A DNA stretch of 64,000 bases from Endocalyx cinctus. Lineage: Eukaryota > Ascomycota > Sordariomycetes > Amphisphaeriales > Apiosporaceae. Numbering within the stretch: the first letter of the stretch is position 1; each line of letters begins with the position of its first letter. Where the stretch lies: the NCBI GenBank assembly GCA_001600455.1, contig BCKC01000007.1:3102019-3166018 (forward strand). The letters run 5' to 3'. Positions 11,831 through 24,100 of the stretch are shown piece after piece. Under the pieces are notes generated by a model that ran no database searches, was not told the origin of the DNA, and saw nothing but the letters and a program-made list of their open reading frames with translations. The position numbers were made by a program, and so were the translations under genes.

Positions 11831-12726
11831 GGGGCGTCTGCTTGCCTGTCTGTTTGTCTGTATCTTTTTTTTTCTCCTTCTTTTCTGAGAGACTATAATA
11901 ATGATCGCACTACTTTTTCTATATTAATTTATCATATGTGTGCGTATATATAAATTAAATTAACCTAAATTAAATAAAAAGAAGCTTCACAACTATACAT
12001 CATAATAAATAAATGAAGAAAATAAAGTAAAAAATAGTCTACAATATAAAGACAGACATTTTCGCGATACGACTCGATTGAGGGGAAAACCGTATGAAAC
12101 CCGACAAGACAAAAATAAATATCCCGGTCTACAGATACAACGTTGCCTACTTTAATTAAACGAAATGAGGAAGAGGAAGAGGAAGAATAAGGTGAAGATT
12201 AGTTTGTATGAATTCGACGCGATGCAATATTAAGGCACAGTCGGTTGGGATAAGCGTCGCAACCAAATCTTCAGCTTTTTTAGACGAATTAGGCTTATGC
12301 ATAAGTAGGCAGACAGACAGGTAGAACAGGCAGAGAGGTAGAGAGGTTTAGGTAGGCAAGGCAGCCAACCGGTTCCTATTTATTCTATTTTTAATGAATA
12401 GAATGCTACATAATATCCATACATATAGAAGTCTATAATACCGTAATACTTGTAGTACTACCTAAATAAGGCGTACGCTACAACCGAATTCGGTACGGAG
12501 TACTTTAACCTATCATTATCGAAACTCCTAATCTTATCTCCGATCTCGTCGGCCTATACGTATCGAAAAAATAAGACTAAAAGGGAAAAGAAGAAGAAAA
12601 GTAAAACAATTAGGAATTAGATATTCACCGAATAAAAGAAAATAAATAATTTGATCGTTATCAAGAATATACTCTCAATTTCTTTCAAAGAGAATTATTT
12701 GTAGAAAAGAAAGAATAATATTCAAA
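11831..12726. other. Divergent intergenic region
   Basis: AT-rich promoter region between the Pro/Ser-rich gene and ureidoglycolate lyase. Contains a purine-rich stretch (about 12305-12350) and a TACGGAGTACT half-palindrome at 12494-12504. No gene seen. Confidence 0.6.
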
Positions 12727-13578
12727 ATGCTCATCCGCACAATCCCCANCCCCGACTCCCTATCTCTGACCGCCACGCCGCTAACCCGGGAAGCCTTCTC
12801 GCCCTTCGGCGAAGTAATTTCCAACCCGCGTCCGGAATCCTTACCGGGCACCACCGACCCGCAAACCGTCTCGTCCAGCCTACCTTTCGGCGCCGTCTCG
12901 GCCAACCAGGGGACCGCCATCCAATACCGCGCCTTGGCGTCGGTACGGAATTTCTACGACGGACGCGACCATGTTCCGTCAGCATCGTCCTCCTCCTCTC
13001 CGCGCATGACTATGTTCGTCTGCGGCTCGAGGGGTGCCGTTCCTTCATCATCTTTATCTGCGAAGGGAGATGAAAACGAAGACACGGCGACGAAGGTCCA
13101 AATCAAAGTCCTCGAAAGACACCCCTTCACGACCCAGACCTTCATCCCCCTGGGAGCGCGCGACGATCAGGGGTACGTCGTAGTCGTGGCGCCTAGCTTA
13201 CCTACTCCCGAGAAGGACTTACCCGTACCCTCTCCTTCTTCTGCCTCGTCATCATCAGCAGCAACGTCGCCACCAAACGCCGCCGTCGAACTCCCGGGCT
13301 CGGGGTTACCGGACCTGAAGAACGCGAAAGCGTTCGTGGCGGGGCCGAACCAGGCCGTCACGTACGGGGCCGGGACTTGGCACGCGCCGATGCTGGCTCT
13401 GGGCCCTCCCGGATCGGCTGTGGATTTCGTGGTCGTTCAGTTCGCGAACGACGTACCTGTCGAGGATTGTCAGGAGGTGGAGCTGGAGGGGGGCGGGGAG
13501 TCGAGGAAGATCGTGGTGCGGGTTGAGAAAGATACTACCTTAGGAGGCGGGTCGTCGGGGATTTCTTCGAAATTATGA
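12727..13578 (+). CDS. DAL3: Ureidoglycolate lyase (allantoin/purine catabolism)
   Basis: Intronless 283-codon frame of the ureidoglycolate lyase (AllA/Dal3) family, which releases glyoxylate and urea from ureidoglycolate, the last step of allantoin use as nitrogen source. Sequence support: the N-terminal LTATPLTREAFSPFGEVISN block; GTAIQYRALASVRNFYDGR; FVAGPNQAVTYGAGTWHAPM (~205-224), with the conserved Gly-x-Trp-His; and DFVVVQFANDVPVEDCQEVE near the C terminus. A Ser/Ala-rich insert (~165-185) separates conserved blocks and is probably a loop. An ambiguous base at 12749 leaves residue 8 undetermined. The start is the first Met, just before the conserved block. GC-rich third positions suggest normal expression. 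No other purine-catabolism gene is in the window. Confidence 0.9.
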   Translation: MLIRTIPXPDSLSLTATPLTREAFSPFGEVISNPRPESLPGTTDPQTVSSSLPFGAVSANQGTAIQYRALASVRNFYDGRDHVPSASSSSSPRMTMFVCGSRGAVPSSSLSAKGDENEDTATKVQIKVLERHPFTTQTFIPLGARDDQGYVVVVAPSLPTPEKDLPVPSPSSASSSSAATSPPNAAVELPGSGLPDLKNAKAFVAGPNQAVTYGAGTWHAPMLALGPPGSAVDFVVVQFANDVPVEDCQEVELEGGGESRKIVVRVEKDTTLGGGSSGISSKL

Positions 13579-16500
13579 TGGTTTCGATAATTCCCTTTCT
13601 TTTTGGGTTTAATGCGATAGGTGGGTGAATAAGTGGAATGGGAGCGATTTTTGTACGTGGATATTGATTGAGCAGAGGGAAAGGAGGAGGGGGAAAAAGT
13701 CAAACTTAGCATTGATAGCATGTCGAGTAAAACATAATTAATTTGAATATCATCACTATTATTATTATTATTGTCGTTCGATTTTCAATCGACTAGTCTG
13801 AAGTCTGAACCCCATCTACTACGAAATCGGGAGCACGCTCATTTACGTAGGCATTAAAGAAAGAACAAGATAAAGACTGGGTAGAGGATGATCAAGCAGG
13901 GGAGACAAGAGAAGGGGATAAGCAGAAAGCGAAAAGGAGGGCGCACTCGAACATCCCCTCATTTCGGGGACCTCCTTCATTACTCTCCTTTCATCTACTT
14001 CTGTCAACTGATCGACCAGCCATGTGAGGTACGTCTCTCATCTATTCACCATATCTACGCGAAGAGCATGCATATACGCCGCAGTGCAGAATATCACAGC
14101 ACCAGGCTTAACTGCGCGGAGTCGACGCTAACGAGGCCCGAGGTAAATGATTCTCACGACGATGTATTCCCTTTTCAGCGAGACAAATCAGCGTTCTTAC
14201 CTTTCCATCGTGTTATCATTCCTTTCAACCTCGTGGCGAAACCATACTGATGTAATCCGTTGAGTTCCGAATCCTGCAAGTCCAAGCGCCTAGAGCGGAT
14301 CAATGAAAAGATGCAGTATGCTAGCTGTAAACGAATGACGATCCCTCGAGTATTACGCCCAAAAGAAGAAGGGGAAAAAAAAAAAGAAAGACCAAATCAA
14401 AATCTTCCACGCCGAAAAAGAAACATGCCGCTAAACCGGCATCCCGTAATCGGTAGATCGAACCTCTACCTACGAGAGAAAAAGAAGTGGCGGGTGCCGA
14501 TTTCGAACAGGGCTTTTTTCCTAACGTAGAGTGCTCAACCTCCTCTTATCGTGACGGGAGAAAAAAAACGGAGTGCATAAATAAATAGTGTCGTTGTCAC
14601 CCGTGGCAAGCCTCTCTTGGCCTCGAGACTAAATACCCTCCTCTTATACACGAGCGGACCGATAAGGTACATCTCGACCTAATAAGATAGTGGGCGGGAA
14701 GTGAATGTGATAACCGGGGCGGGACAGCTCTTCGTATGCAGTTGGGTGTTAGGTAGTCACGACCCCCACGTGACGATGATCTCTCGAGGACGTGAAGTCC
14801 TACCCACCCTGCCCACCTACCTGACCTGTCTTACCTCCCACCCTGTAGACTAGCTCTCTCGAAATAGGAACCCCCCCTCTCCCCCTCTCAAACTGACAAG
14901 TGACGATCACTGCAGCCCCCCTCTTGGGACGGGCTAACGAGGGCTGAGTCTCTCGAACCGATCCTGCCTGGGCACATGTGACTTGCGTCGGTGGGTTTAT
15001 CGTTTCGCAATAGTCGCCAATATCGCATTCGCCAAGGCAGCCCATTTGAAATATACCAGGAAAGATCATCGTAGCAATAGTCGGGGCGGGGACGGCGACA
15101 TTTTTTTTTTTTTCAAGCAGGGTATATGTATGTACGTCGCTGCGTAGTGTACAAAGTACAAAAATAAAGTTCGATATTGTAATCAGGAAACCACATATAG
15201 CTACCAAAACTCCACGGGTTCAAGCTGGAATGAGGATAGAGTTGCTTCAGAAAGTGGATTCGCGCGTGGCTGAATAAAAAACAAACCTATATTTATTTGT
15301 TGGCTGACATTTTTACCTTATCCACCCGAAGGATGCATGAGGAGGACTCTAGAAAAACCAGCTAGGAATACTCCAAAAAAAAAAAAAAAAAGTTGGGCTT
15401 ATTTTCTGTCTGTTCAAAGTCGGTTAAGCTACGATGTTTGTCTCGCGACGGGCCATTATATGTATGTACGATATGCCTATCATAGCTAGTGTAGCGGCCT
15501 GTCAGCCTGCCGAATTATTGCTTCTTTTTTGTTTTGGTCGGTTCTTCCTCCCCCATGGAGGATACTGGCAGGGTAGATGAATCCTTTCGTTGCATACCGA
15601 CGTGACATGTCACTTTTTTTTTTCTTCTTCTTTTCTTTATCTGTTCCCCTCTCTGCTGACCGTTACCGACGTGGTGGAACGGCTTTTCAGTGGAAGCTTT
15701 TTGTTTGCTAAGAGCGTTATCGCCCGTGCCGCAATGTCACCCCGCCGAACTAAGCGGGGCTGGCACAAAAAAGAAAGAAAAAAAAAATAGAATAATAGAG
15801 ATGGAAAGGATCTAGTTCTTCTTCTCTTTATCATATCGAAATAAAGTAGAGTAACCCAAAGCTGAGCATATGATCTGCTAAAAGTATAATTAGGCATTCG
15901 TAATGAGAAAGTCCTACAAATCTAGATAATATATCGTCAGCTTACGATTGAAGAAGATTGCGGGTGTTTCCTTTTTGGATCTGTTACTACGAATCCCGGT
16001 ACGGGTATGTAATAAAAGTGCAAATATATCCCATAATGGATCATCCCATGTGCGTGATACGACGCGCGGGTCAGATGTCTCATGAAGATTTGTCTCTATC
16101 TGATATATCTATCGATCGTATCGACCTCAGACGCGGATAAAACGGATCAAAAACCAACGAGATGTGTCGATCTTAGCTAAGCCGAATTCAGCGGCTGATT
16201 GCGTAACTCGGACAAGACTCTAGCCTGTCTGGTCGATTTGAGGTGGATATTTTGTCTTGTACCGTTTCTTCCTAGAAAGTCTTAAAACGCACATACCAAT
16301 GCTTAAAAAGATGGGAATGATGTAGGATTAGAGTGAAGTGGTATTTTTTTTTTTTTTTCATTGGGAATCGAATCAGATCCCATCTGTGACGATGGATTCA
16401 ATGCATACTCTCTTTGATTTGTGAGATTACCACTTTTTAGAGTTATCCATACAGCAATTTTAGGTATTCACCTCGCATGCTCGCTACCAGAAGTGATAGT

Positions 16501-19500
16501 ATTATGGTATTGGTATGACAAGAATTCCTCCTTACCTGTTAAGCCTTACCTCGAAACTCTGACAAGCTGCAAGCAGATGCAAACCCTGGACAAATATTTG
16601 ACCACGTGGTGAAAATACCAGGGAACAAAAGACTTGGTAACTGTCAGATGCAGGCGTTCCTCCGAGCATATACCACTTCAGGTAGGAGAGGTGTTTAAAA
16701 AGGCAACAAAAGAATGGCCAAACAGATCCGACAGGTACGTAACTAAAGGTCGGGGTGGGTTCTCACCGTTTTTTACTGGGGTGACGCCAGCTCGATTCGC
16801 TCACCTCTCGGCCGGGTTGCACTCGTATTATTCGTCGAGGGAAGGGTGTTTGTTAGAATTCTTCTTTTCTTTTCTTTCTTGGTTAAGTCACACTGTCCTG
16901 ACTGTCGAGCTCAAGCACGTCTCGCATGCTTGCTTCCCTTAGGCTGTCTTGGCCAACAGAGGTTCATGGGTAAAAGTGGAGAGGCAAATTTGCTTATGTG
17001 ATGAAACTTGTACAAATATACGCAGTTCAAGATTAATTGGTAAAATAATCACCTTAAATCAGACCATTTTTCTCCTACGTACGTGGATCTTTCTTTCACG
17101 TCTTGAGACGGAGTCTTCGATGGGTCCCGATGTGGACGGGATGTGGACGGGATTGTGGTGATGGCCACTTGCGGTGATACCTTTTTTGAAGCCCGGATTC
17201 GCTAGATTAGGTGGCGATGACGATCGTTGGATCCCAGGGTTGCCTATTTTAGTCGGACGAAATGCCTACCTCTTTTACGATCAAGCTGCATATAGACGAA
17301 GATAATCCCCAGCGGGCTCGGCGAGTGATACTGGTGCGTATTATATCACATATCATCACATTCGCCGAGCCCCATTTTGCCCCTCCTCGGGATGGAGAGG
17401 GGGGGTTGAGAGAGAGAGAGAGAGGATAAAAAAAAGGAACTATTAGATGCAGTTCGGGAGGGGTTGGTTCGAAGGAGTACGCCTCTTCTGCATGTAAAGA
17501 TAGCTATTAGTTCAATTGCGGTTTTTTAATCGCGCCGTCGAACCCGAAGACGGAAAGGCTAAGAAATAGAAACCGCATAAGAAAAAAAAAGTTATTGGAC
17601 GAAGGAATAGGGCCCATCACGTCCGGTACGGCATTCGAAATGCAGGATAAAAAAAAAATTAACGGCGTTCGTTGTACAATACTACACTAGGCACAAGATG
17701 TCAATATTGCTGCACCTAGCTAAGCAGCTAGAGCTGCATGACCAGGTAACACGAGGTGTTCAAACTTCACATAATTCTCACCACCCATGTCATGTACCTG
17801 ATATGTATGCTAAGAATGTATACAAGTATTACCAATCTTGGAAGTAAGTAAGGTACTGATGGAACACACCATGTTCAAAATATGATTGCTGCTGTGATGC
17901 CATGTACGCGGATCTTTGTGGTGATTGGGTAAATTAGGAGATGAGCTTCGTGATGGACTGAAGATTCAGGAACAATCGAGGAACAGTCCACATTTTATGT
18001 CGCATGTTACCATATATAATCATTTAGTGTATATGTACGTAGTAACTATATGTATATATTTATAAGTTGACTTCTAGTGTTGGTTATTTTTTGACATTGG
18101 AATTTGGAATATAACGGTACGATAACGGGTAACAAAGTGGGAATGGAGATGGTAAAAAAAGGATTCTTTGGTTTGGTAAAAAGGTAAGGTGGTTGAATTG
18201 AATACAACCGAAAGCATTACTATTTACCTACCTGCTTAAGTAGCTACCTGCTTAAGTATGTACATAAGGACCCTATCGTCATCCAATGAAGCGTGTAAAA
18301 CACGTGCGGTGCTTGCTGTAGCAGCTGTACCGCATACTTGTAGCGTAGTTGTACTGACATTAGCGTAGCCCTGCAGTGCATGCATACACTAATGCGCTGT
18401 GCCACTCCCAGCTAAATTACCTGGAAAAGACAGCTGTGTGGAATAATCCTGAATCCGCTTGTAGGCCACGACACGATAAAACCGGCATCCTTGTAAGAGT
18501 TACCCCTGGCTTGCCCTGGATCTTCATCATCTTGTTTAGTGTACACTACAAGACTTCACCGTATACTTCGCTGAATTTGTTTTTTTTTTCTTAGGAAGTG
18601 ATTGATCTTTTTAGTGTACTATGTACATATATGATACGATATTAGTTCCTCTCTCTAAATATCCTTAATTCGGCACTTAAGAAGACGCTGCAGATAACAA
18701 CTACTTTTTAATCATCATACGTGAACTGATTCAAATGTTGCGTGTGATGTTGCATCTACTAGTTTATAATGTACTTGAATATTCTCTATTATCCGACGGT
18801 GACCGTGTGTTTCTTTACATCTAACATTCTAACATAAACAGCCATCCAAATCCTATTCTGACGCACAAACGTCACCAACCGCATATTCCCTTTTGACCTA
18901 GTTTTGACCGTAAATTTTACCCTATCTACGCTAGATCGATATCTAACACTTCTAGGGTAAAGTTCAACTCGATCTGTGAAACGCTTATTAGTTCGTCACT
19001 TAGAACGTTGGAACTCTTAAATTATCTTAGGTTAATCAAGTAGGGGGTATAGAAATAGAATGAAAAGCTACACTAAAGTGATGGAAGACTTAGTTGATCT
19101 GTCAAGTAGAAGTGTACGTGGTAAGGGGGCTTGTCAACTTACTTGTACACTACATAAGTACACACGATAAACAGGCAAAATACCAAGTACATACATACAT
19201 GATTTATAAGTAATACACATAAGAAAGAAGAAATCACAGCAGAAACCCCACGGTACTATGTTCTAACGGTGGTAGTGTAGTGTACTTCTAACGAGAAAGG
19301 GAGAAGTCCGGGGGAGGGATGGTTGTCTTTCGGGGACCTCGTTAGATTGACAAGGGTTTTCATGCGGAATATTAGTTAGCTTAGATGCAACAAGAGAAAT
19401 AGTAGGATGCCAACAACGGGTAGGATGGGAAGGGTTAATAGAATCAATCTCTCTTAATTCTTTTTTTTTTTTTTTTGGACAGAAAAGAATATCTCGTCCC

Positions 19501-19995
19501 CAATTGTATGGTCCACTGTCCCCATCTTTTTATTCTTTTTATTCAGCACATTACCTATACGGACCCGAAATCCTTGAACCTTGGTTATGTTATATGTTCT
19601 TGATGGATCCCCTTCCAAAAGACACAAACAGACACATCCTCTCTTCATCTTCTCAACCCTCTAATAATAACTTATAATATACACGTCAGGTTCCGTGTAT
19701 CAAAATAATATACGAACCCAATAGAATAATAGTCATCTCAAAGATTCATTTTTCTTTTATCATCCATTTCATACCAACAAAGAAAAGGAAACAGACCAAA
19801 ATCTCTCCGAACCAACCAACCGGATCCTCAATTGCATGCAGAAATTCGCACAGACGAAAAGGAAATTCCACATCCCGTCCGTCTAACCCGCACACTTACA
19901 TACGAAGCAAAATCCTCCGGTAGGACTATCCTTATTTTTACTTTTTTTCTTTTTTTGGAATTAAAAAAAAAAAAGAAAAAAGAATAAAAGCAATC
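13579..19995. other. 6.4-kb gene-free region
   Basis: Long AT-rich stretch with poly-A/T runs (for example 15101-15114, 15375-15391, 16345-16359, 19459-19474), a GA dinucleotide run at about 17409-17424, and many TACATA/TACCTA-type words. Open frames are short and of non-coding character. Two tRNA-like B-box words (about 14503 and 16371) did not fold into a tRNA. I see no gene or intact element. Confidence 0.55.
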
Positions 19996-21117
19996 ATGCC
20001 GCGTTCCAAACGTAACAGGGCATCTCGTGAACGAGTACCCCTCCTAAACGACGAAGAAAAGACGACAACCACCTCCACGACGCTACCACCACCACAATCT
20101 TCCACACTGCCAGGCCCATCCGCGAAGGTATCCTCGATACCGGAACCAGACGAGCCCTCCACGGGCCTCATCGCGGGCCCGTCGCCGGAGACGAGCGAGT
20201 TCGGGCGCAGAGGCTTCTTCGGCAAGCTCGGGTACCTCCCGCACCTGATCTGGGAGTTCAGCAAGAACGACTGGCCCACGTTCGTCGTGCCGAACAGCAG
20301 CTTCGGGATCCTCGGCGCGTTCGCGGGATCGATCCTGTTAGACGCGGCGAACGGGACGACGGCGGCGGACATAGCTTGGCGCGTCCCCGCCGTGATCCTG
20401 TTCAACTGGTACAACGTCCTGATCTTCGACCTCGCGAACCAGCGGTCGGCCGAGGCCGTGCGCGAGGACCTCGAGAACAAGCCCTGGCGGCCGATCCCGA
20501 CCGGCAAGATCTCGATGGCCGAGACGCGGCGGGCGATGCTCTTCGCCGTGCCGCTCGCGCTCTTACTGAACTGGTACCTCGGCGTCTGGAGGCAAGGCTT
20601 GTTCATCCTCGTGCTCACGTGGCTGTACAACGACCTAAGGGGCGGCGACGAGCTGTCGCGGGACGCCATCATCGGGGTCGCGTACGGCATGTTCAACAGC
20701 GCGTCCCTAGAAATCGCCGCGGGCAGCGCGGGAGCCGGCGCCCTTCCGGTCACGCTGAGCTCGGCCGGCGTCGCTTGGACGCTGATCGTCTCGGCCGTCT
20801 TGGCGACGACTATCCAGATCCAGGACTTGAAGGACCAGGCCGGGGATCGGACGAGGGGGAGACGAACCATCGCACTCTACGTAGGCGATGTGGCGTCCCG
20901 TTGGTCTATCGTCTTCTTCATCTGCCTCTGGTCCGCCGTTTGCGTTTGGTTCTGGTCCCTCTCCTGGTACGCGCTCGCCATACCCGCCGCTTCGGGAATC
21001 GTCACCGCCGCTCGCACCGTGCTCCTACGTACCCCTAAAGCCGACGACGCCTCTTGGAGGTGGTGGTGCTTTTGGACTATCACCCTTTACGCTTTGCCCG
21101 TTTTAAGATTGTTATGA
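19996..21117 (+). CDS. UbiA-superfamily membrane prenyltransferase or terpene cyclase
   Basis: Intronless 373-aa polytopic membrane protein. The N-terminal ~85 residues are hydrophilic and disordered. About seven to nine hydrophobic segments follow (roughly 101-117, 129-146, 180-196, 202-212, 255-272, 303-321, 324-338, 355-372). The first Asp-rich site reads DLANQR...VREDLENKPWRPIP (D145, N148, E157, D158) instead of the canonical NDxxDxxxD. The second reads DLKDQAGDRTRGRRT (D277, D280, D284), which is conventional for binding prenyl diphosphate with Mg2+. The NKPWRPIPTGKIS block is typical of UbiA enzymes. The altered first motif recalls fungal UbiA-type sesquiterpene cyclases (fumagillin Fma-TC group), but this is from memory; an aromatic prenyltransferase is the alternative. 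It stands alone with multi-kb gaps on both sides, so no biosynthetic cluster supports either reading. Confidence 0.8.
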   Translation: MPRSKRNRASRERVPLLNDEEKTTTTSTTLPPPQSSTLPGPSAKVSSIPEPDEPSTGLIAGPSPETSEFGRRGFFGKLGYLPHLIWEFSKNDWPTFVVPNSSFGILGAFAGSILLDAANGTTAADIAWRVPAVILFNWYNVLIFDLANQRSAEAVREDLENKPWRPIPTGKISMAETRRAMLFAVPLALLLNWYLGVWRQGLFILVLTWLYNDLRGGDELSRDAIIGVAYGMFNSASLEIAAGSAGAGALPVTLSSAGVAWTLIVSAVLATTIQIQDLKDQAGDRTRGRRTIALYVGDVASRWSIVFFICLWSAVCVWFWSLSWYALAIPAASGIVTAARTVLLRTPKADDASWRWWCFWTITLYALPVLRLL

Positions 21118-24100
21118 GAAAAAAAAAAGAATATGTTCCTTTTTTTTTCGCATTTAAATTTACACGTTATGTTATCTCATCTCTTTTAGAAATGTGCAGG
21201 AGCAATATGGATATCATTTGTATTTAGAGGCGTTGGCATTCATATAAATGGTGATATATAAGGAATAGGCGCTACATTGTTTCTTTTATTTTTATGGTGT
21301 TAAGGAGTGGTTATCAGACCTACGTTCTTTGCTTTTCAGCTTCCGGTCTTGTCCAATCGTTGATATTTTGGTGTTTTCTAACGAAGCGACGAGAGAAACA
21401 TCATGAGATACCTCTTATAGTTTAGCCTGATCTTTTTATATCTTGCTTATAGCCGCATCCTCGTTTTCATGAGAATAGAAACAAATCAATTCATCTCTCT
21501 TCAATGTCCTTTATCCAAAATGAAAGCAAATGAATGAATACCTACACTTCGTTTACGTTAAACTTAGAACTCATTTACATAGATTACTGCTTAAATTAGG
21601 TAAAATATGCAGAATAATGAGTAAGATCACCAAAGTATTTCAGATTTCATCTGAACTAATACTATGAATACAACTACATCCTCAGCATTACAGTAACTTT
21701 CCAACCCTGCCACCTTTCTGCCCCACCAAGCCGTCCCCGTATTCTTTTTCCCCCATCGTGGCATCATAGTCACGAAATTCCCAATCAAGTTGAAACGGAT
21801 ATATGTGGATAATAATCACGCACAGACGACGAGCTGACCCAGACTTTTATTTCGGTTACATTTGAGTGCATTGACAATTCTTTTTTCTTTTCTTTTTTTT
21901 TTTTTTTACTCACATTCTCTTTTTGAATTTTGGTTCAAGAACAAAAGGGGAACATAACAGCTACGTACTTTGGTCGTGTGCCTATATGGAACATTCTATG
22001 GTTCATTGGAACCGTATTATTCATTGTTACACGAATAAAATCGGCGTAGTAATGAACATTCCATAATTTTCCGAGATCTCGCACGTGCCGCGACGGGCCG
22101 TGATGTTTATTGCATTTTTCTGTTTCGTCAGCAGCCTATTAACTGCTTTCTTTTGCTTGCTCTCTTCATGTAATGTAACCATGAGGCGCAAAGACGAAAC
22201 CCACGCAGACTTTGTTTTTTTTCCTCCTTTTTCTTACTGCATCATTGTCATCATTTTGATAATTTTTTCTTTCTCCTTCGTCATTTCTCTCCCCCTCTTT
22301 TCCGACGTTTTTACACGTGGATAGGCTTGTTTACTTCTAGAAATCCCCCTTAATTACATTATTTTTTTATGCTACAAAATATGAGTGGACAAGACGACAT
22401 ATTTCTTACACTAGCGTACGCGAAGCGTAACGGGTTTCAAAGCCCTCAACAGAAATCAAAGAATTCAAGCGAATTAGGTATATCCTTGTTTAAACGCCAA
22501 AAAAATTATTAGTACATACATACATACAAACATTATATCCATGGATACCGCTACTCTAATTCTTCTTGCGGTGTCTCACTCTCCATCTCTCTCGTACAAA
22601 TGTTACTAACGAAATTCTTGTGATTGGTGGCGTGTGCTTTCACTATACTTGTATTGCTTTTTCGCCCCTTTCTTATTCCACCCACCTTCATGGAAACGTC
22701 TTTTTCGGTACTAGTACAGGACCAAATGCGAGTAAAAGCACCAAACCAATAATTCCAAGTGAATGTCTTACCTTTCGTCATGTTCGTTCTGACGTAAAAT
22801 AACGCGAGCAGTTAGCGTAGACGGGTGTCCATTCACAATGCCACGTTACCCGGATAGGATAACGCAGGAAAAGCCGTTTGACCCTTTTGATTTGTCCAGA
22901 CAAACGGAGAGATAGAAGTCATCATAGTACTACATGTCAAAGACGGCTATTTCCACATTCAAACCAGCCCCCCTTCCATACTCCGTCTCCACGTGTTTGT
23001 TCCAATAGATATCTCTCGGCCATCGCCAATCATCTTTGGTTTGGTAAGTCGACGTCTAATGCACGATTGGTTCATACACAATGAACATGCACGGAAACGG
23101 AGTACTACACGTGTAAAGTAGTATATGGATGGATACACCAACTATCACAAAGACCCATCGATCAGTGAATTTTCAAAGTGTACGATGATTAATAGACGAC
23201 TAATGAGATATTATTGGATTAAACTTCAGCGGGAAGATAATACCGGTACCATGTTTCTGATCTTCAACTCCCTTACAAGATTCAAAGATCGTAAGTGAGC
23301 ACTGACCGCACCTTTTCTTGGAAAGAAGTGGTTCTTAAAGTTATCTCATTTCGTTATTTTCTATAAGAATTATCCCGATTTATAAATTCATACAAATTTA
23401 CCCAAAAAGAAAGAAGAAGAAAATCCTCCACTAGCGAAAAAAGCGGTTAATTTCCTGTGCCATGGACCTTTCAGATATCAAATCTCCTTTTCGATTCTTC
23501 AAAAGCCAAGGCTGATACGGAGTATATTCGTAGATGATCACGATTATCTCAAAATAAGAACTTTCACTGCTGATCTCTAATTTGCGCTACCTTTCTCTCC
23601 CCCTCCTTCATTTCTTCGTCCGTATGGATCTATTGTTAATCGTCTGCCGATTTTTCCATCTCGCAGTGAAATTACGCCGATATAGATTTAATCCACTACT
23701 CATCGCATTTCGAAAAAAAGGCCGTCTATCACGTACGTTATCTCTAGAGCCCCGTTTTGGTATAATTAAGCGCTCTGGCGCTTTGGTTCAATTCTTATTA
23801 TTACTGCCTTTACTTTAAGTATTAAGTAAATAGTTTACCAGTGTTATGTAAGTAATGGATGAGAACATGACAACTGCGCGACCAAACTTTCGGTCCTTGG
23901 TATTTCGTTACCATTTCTTTTCTATTCTTCACGAGAAGTACCGTACATACAGTGGTACACTAATGTATACTATGTACACTATGCCATTCAAAACCTGGTT
24001 ACTCTCGTACTCGTTAAATTAAGCTTGTTTACGCGAAGACAGCCGCCCAGGTAACGAATGAACTGATTATGACACTTTACGTTATTTATAACATCAAAAA

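Noticed and set aside
14440..14575. tRNA-like words (GATTTCGAAC and GAGCACTCTACG on the minus strand)
   Set aside because: The T-arm and acceptor stems do not pair, and no complete cloverleaf could be drawn.
14800..15207. 135-codon minus-strand frame with a hydrophobic N-terminus
   Set aside because: Composition is erratic, the 3' part is Gly/Arg-rich from CT-rich DNA, and no homology is recognised.
16360..16440. Possible tRNA around GGGAATCGAATC
   Set aside because: B-box-like word only; no pairing arms and no pol III terminator in the right orientation.
22085..22324. 79-codon hydrophobic frame resembling a membrane peptide
   Set aside because: Begins at GTG and arises from T-rich DNA; hydrophobicity is a composition artefact.
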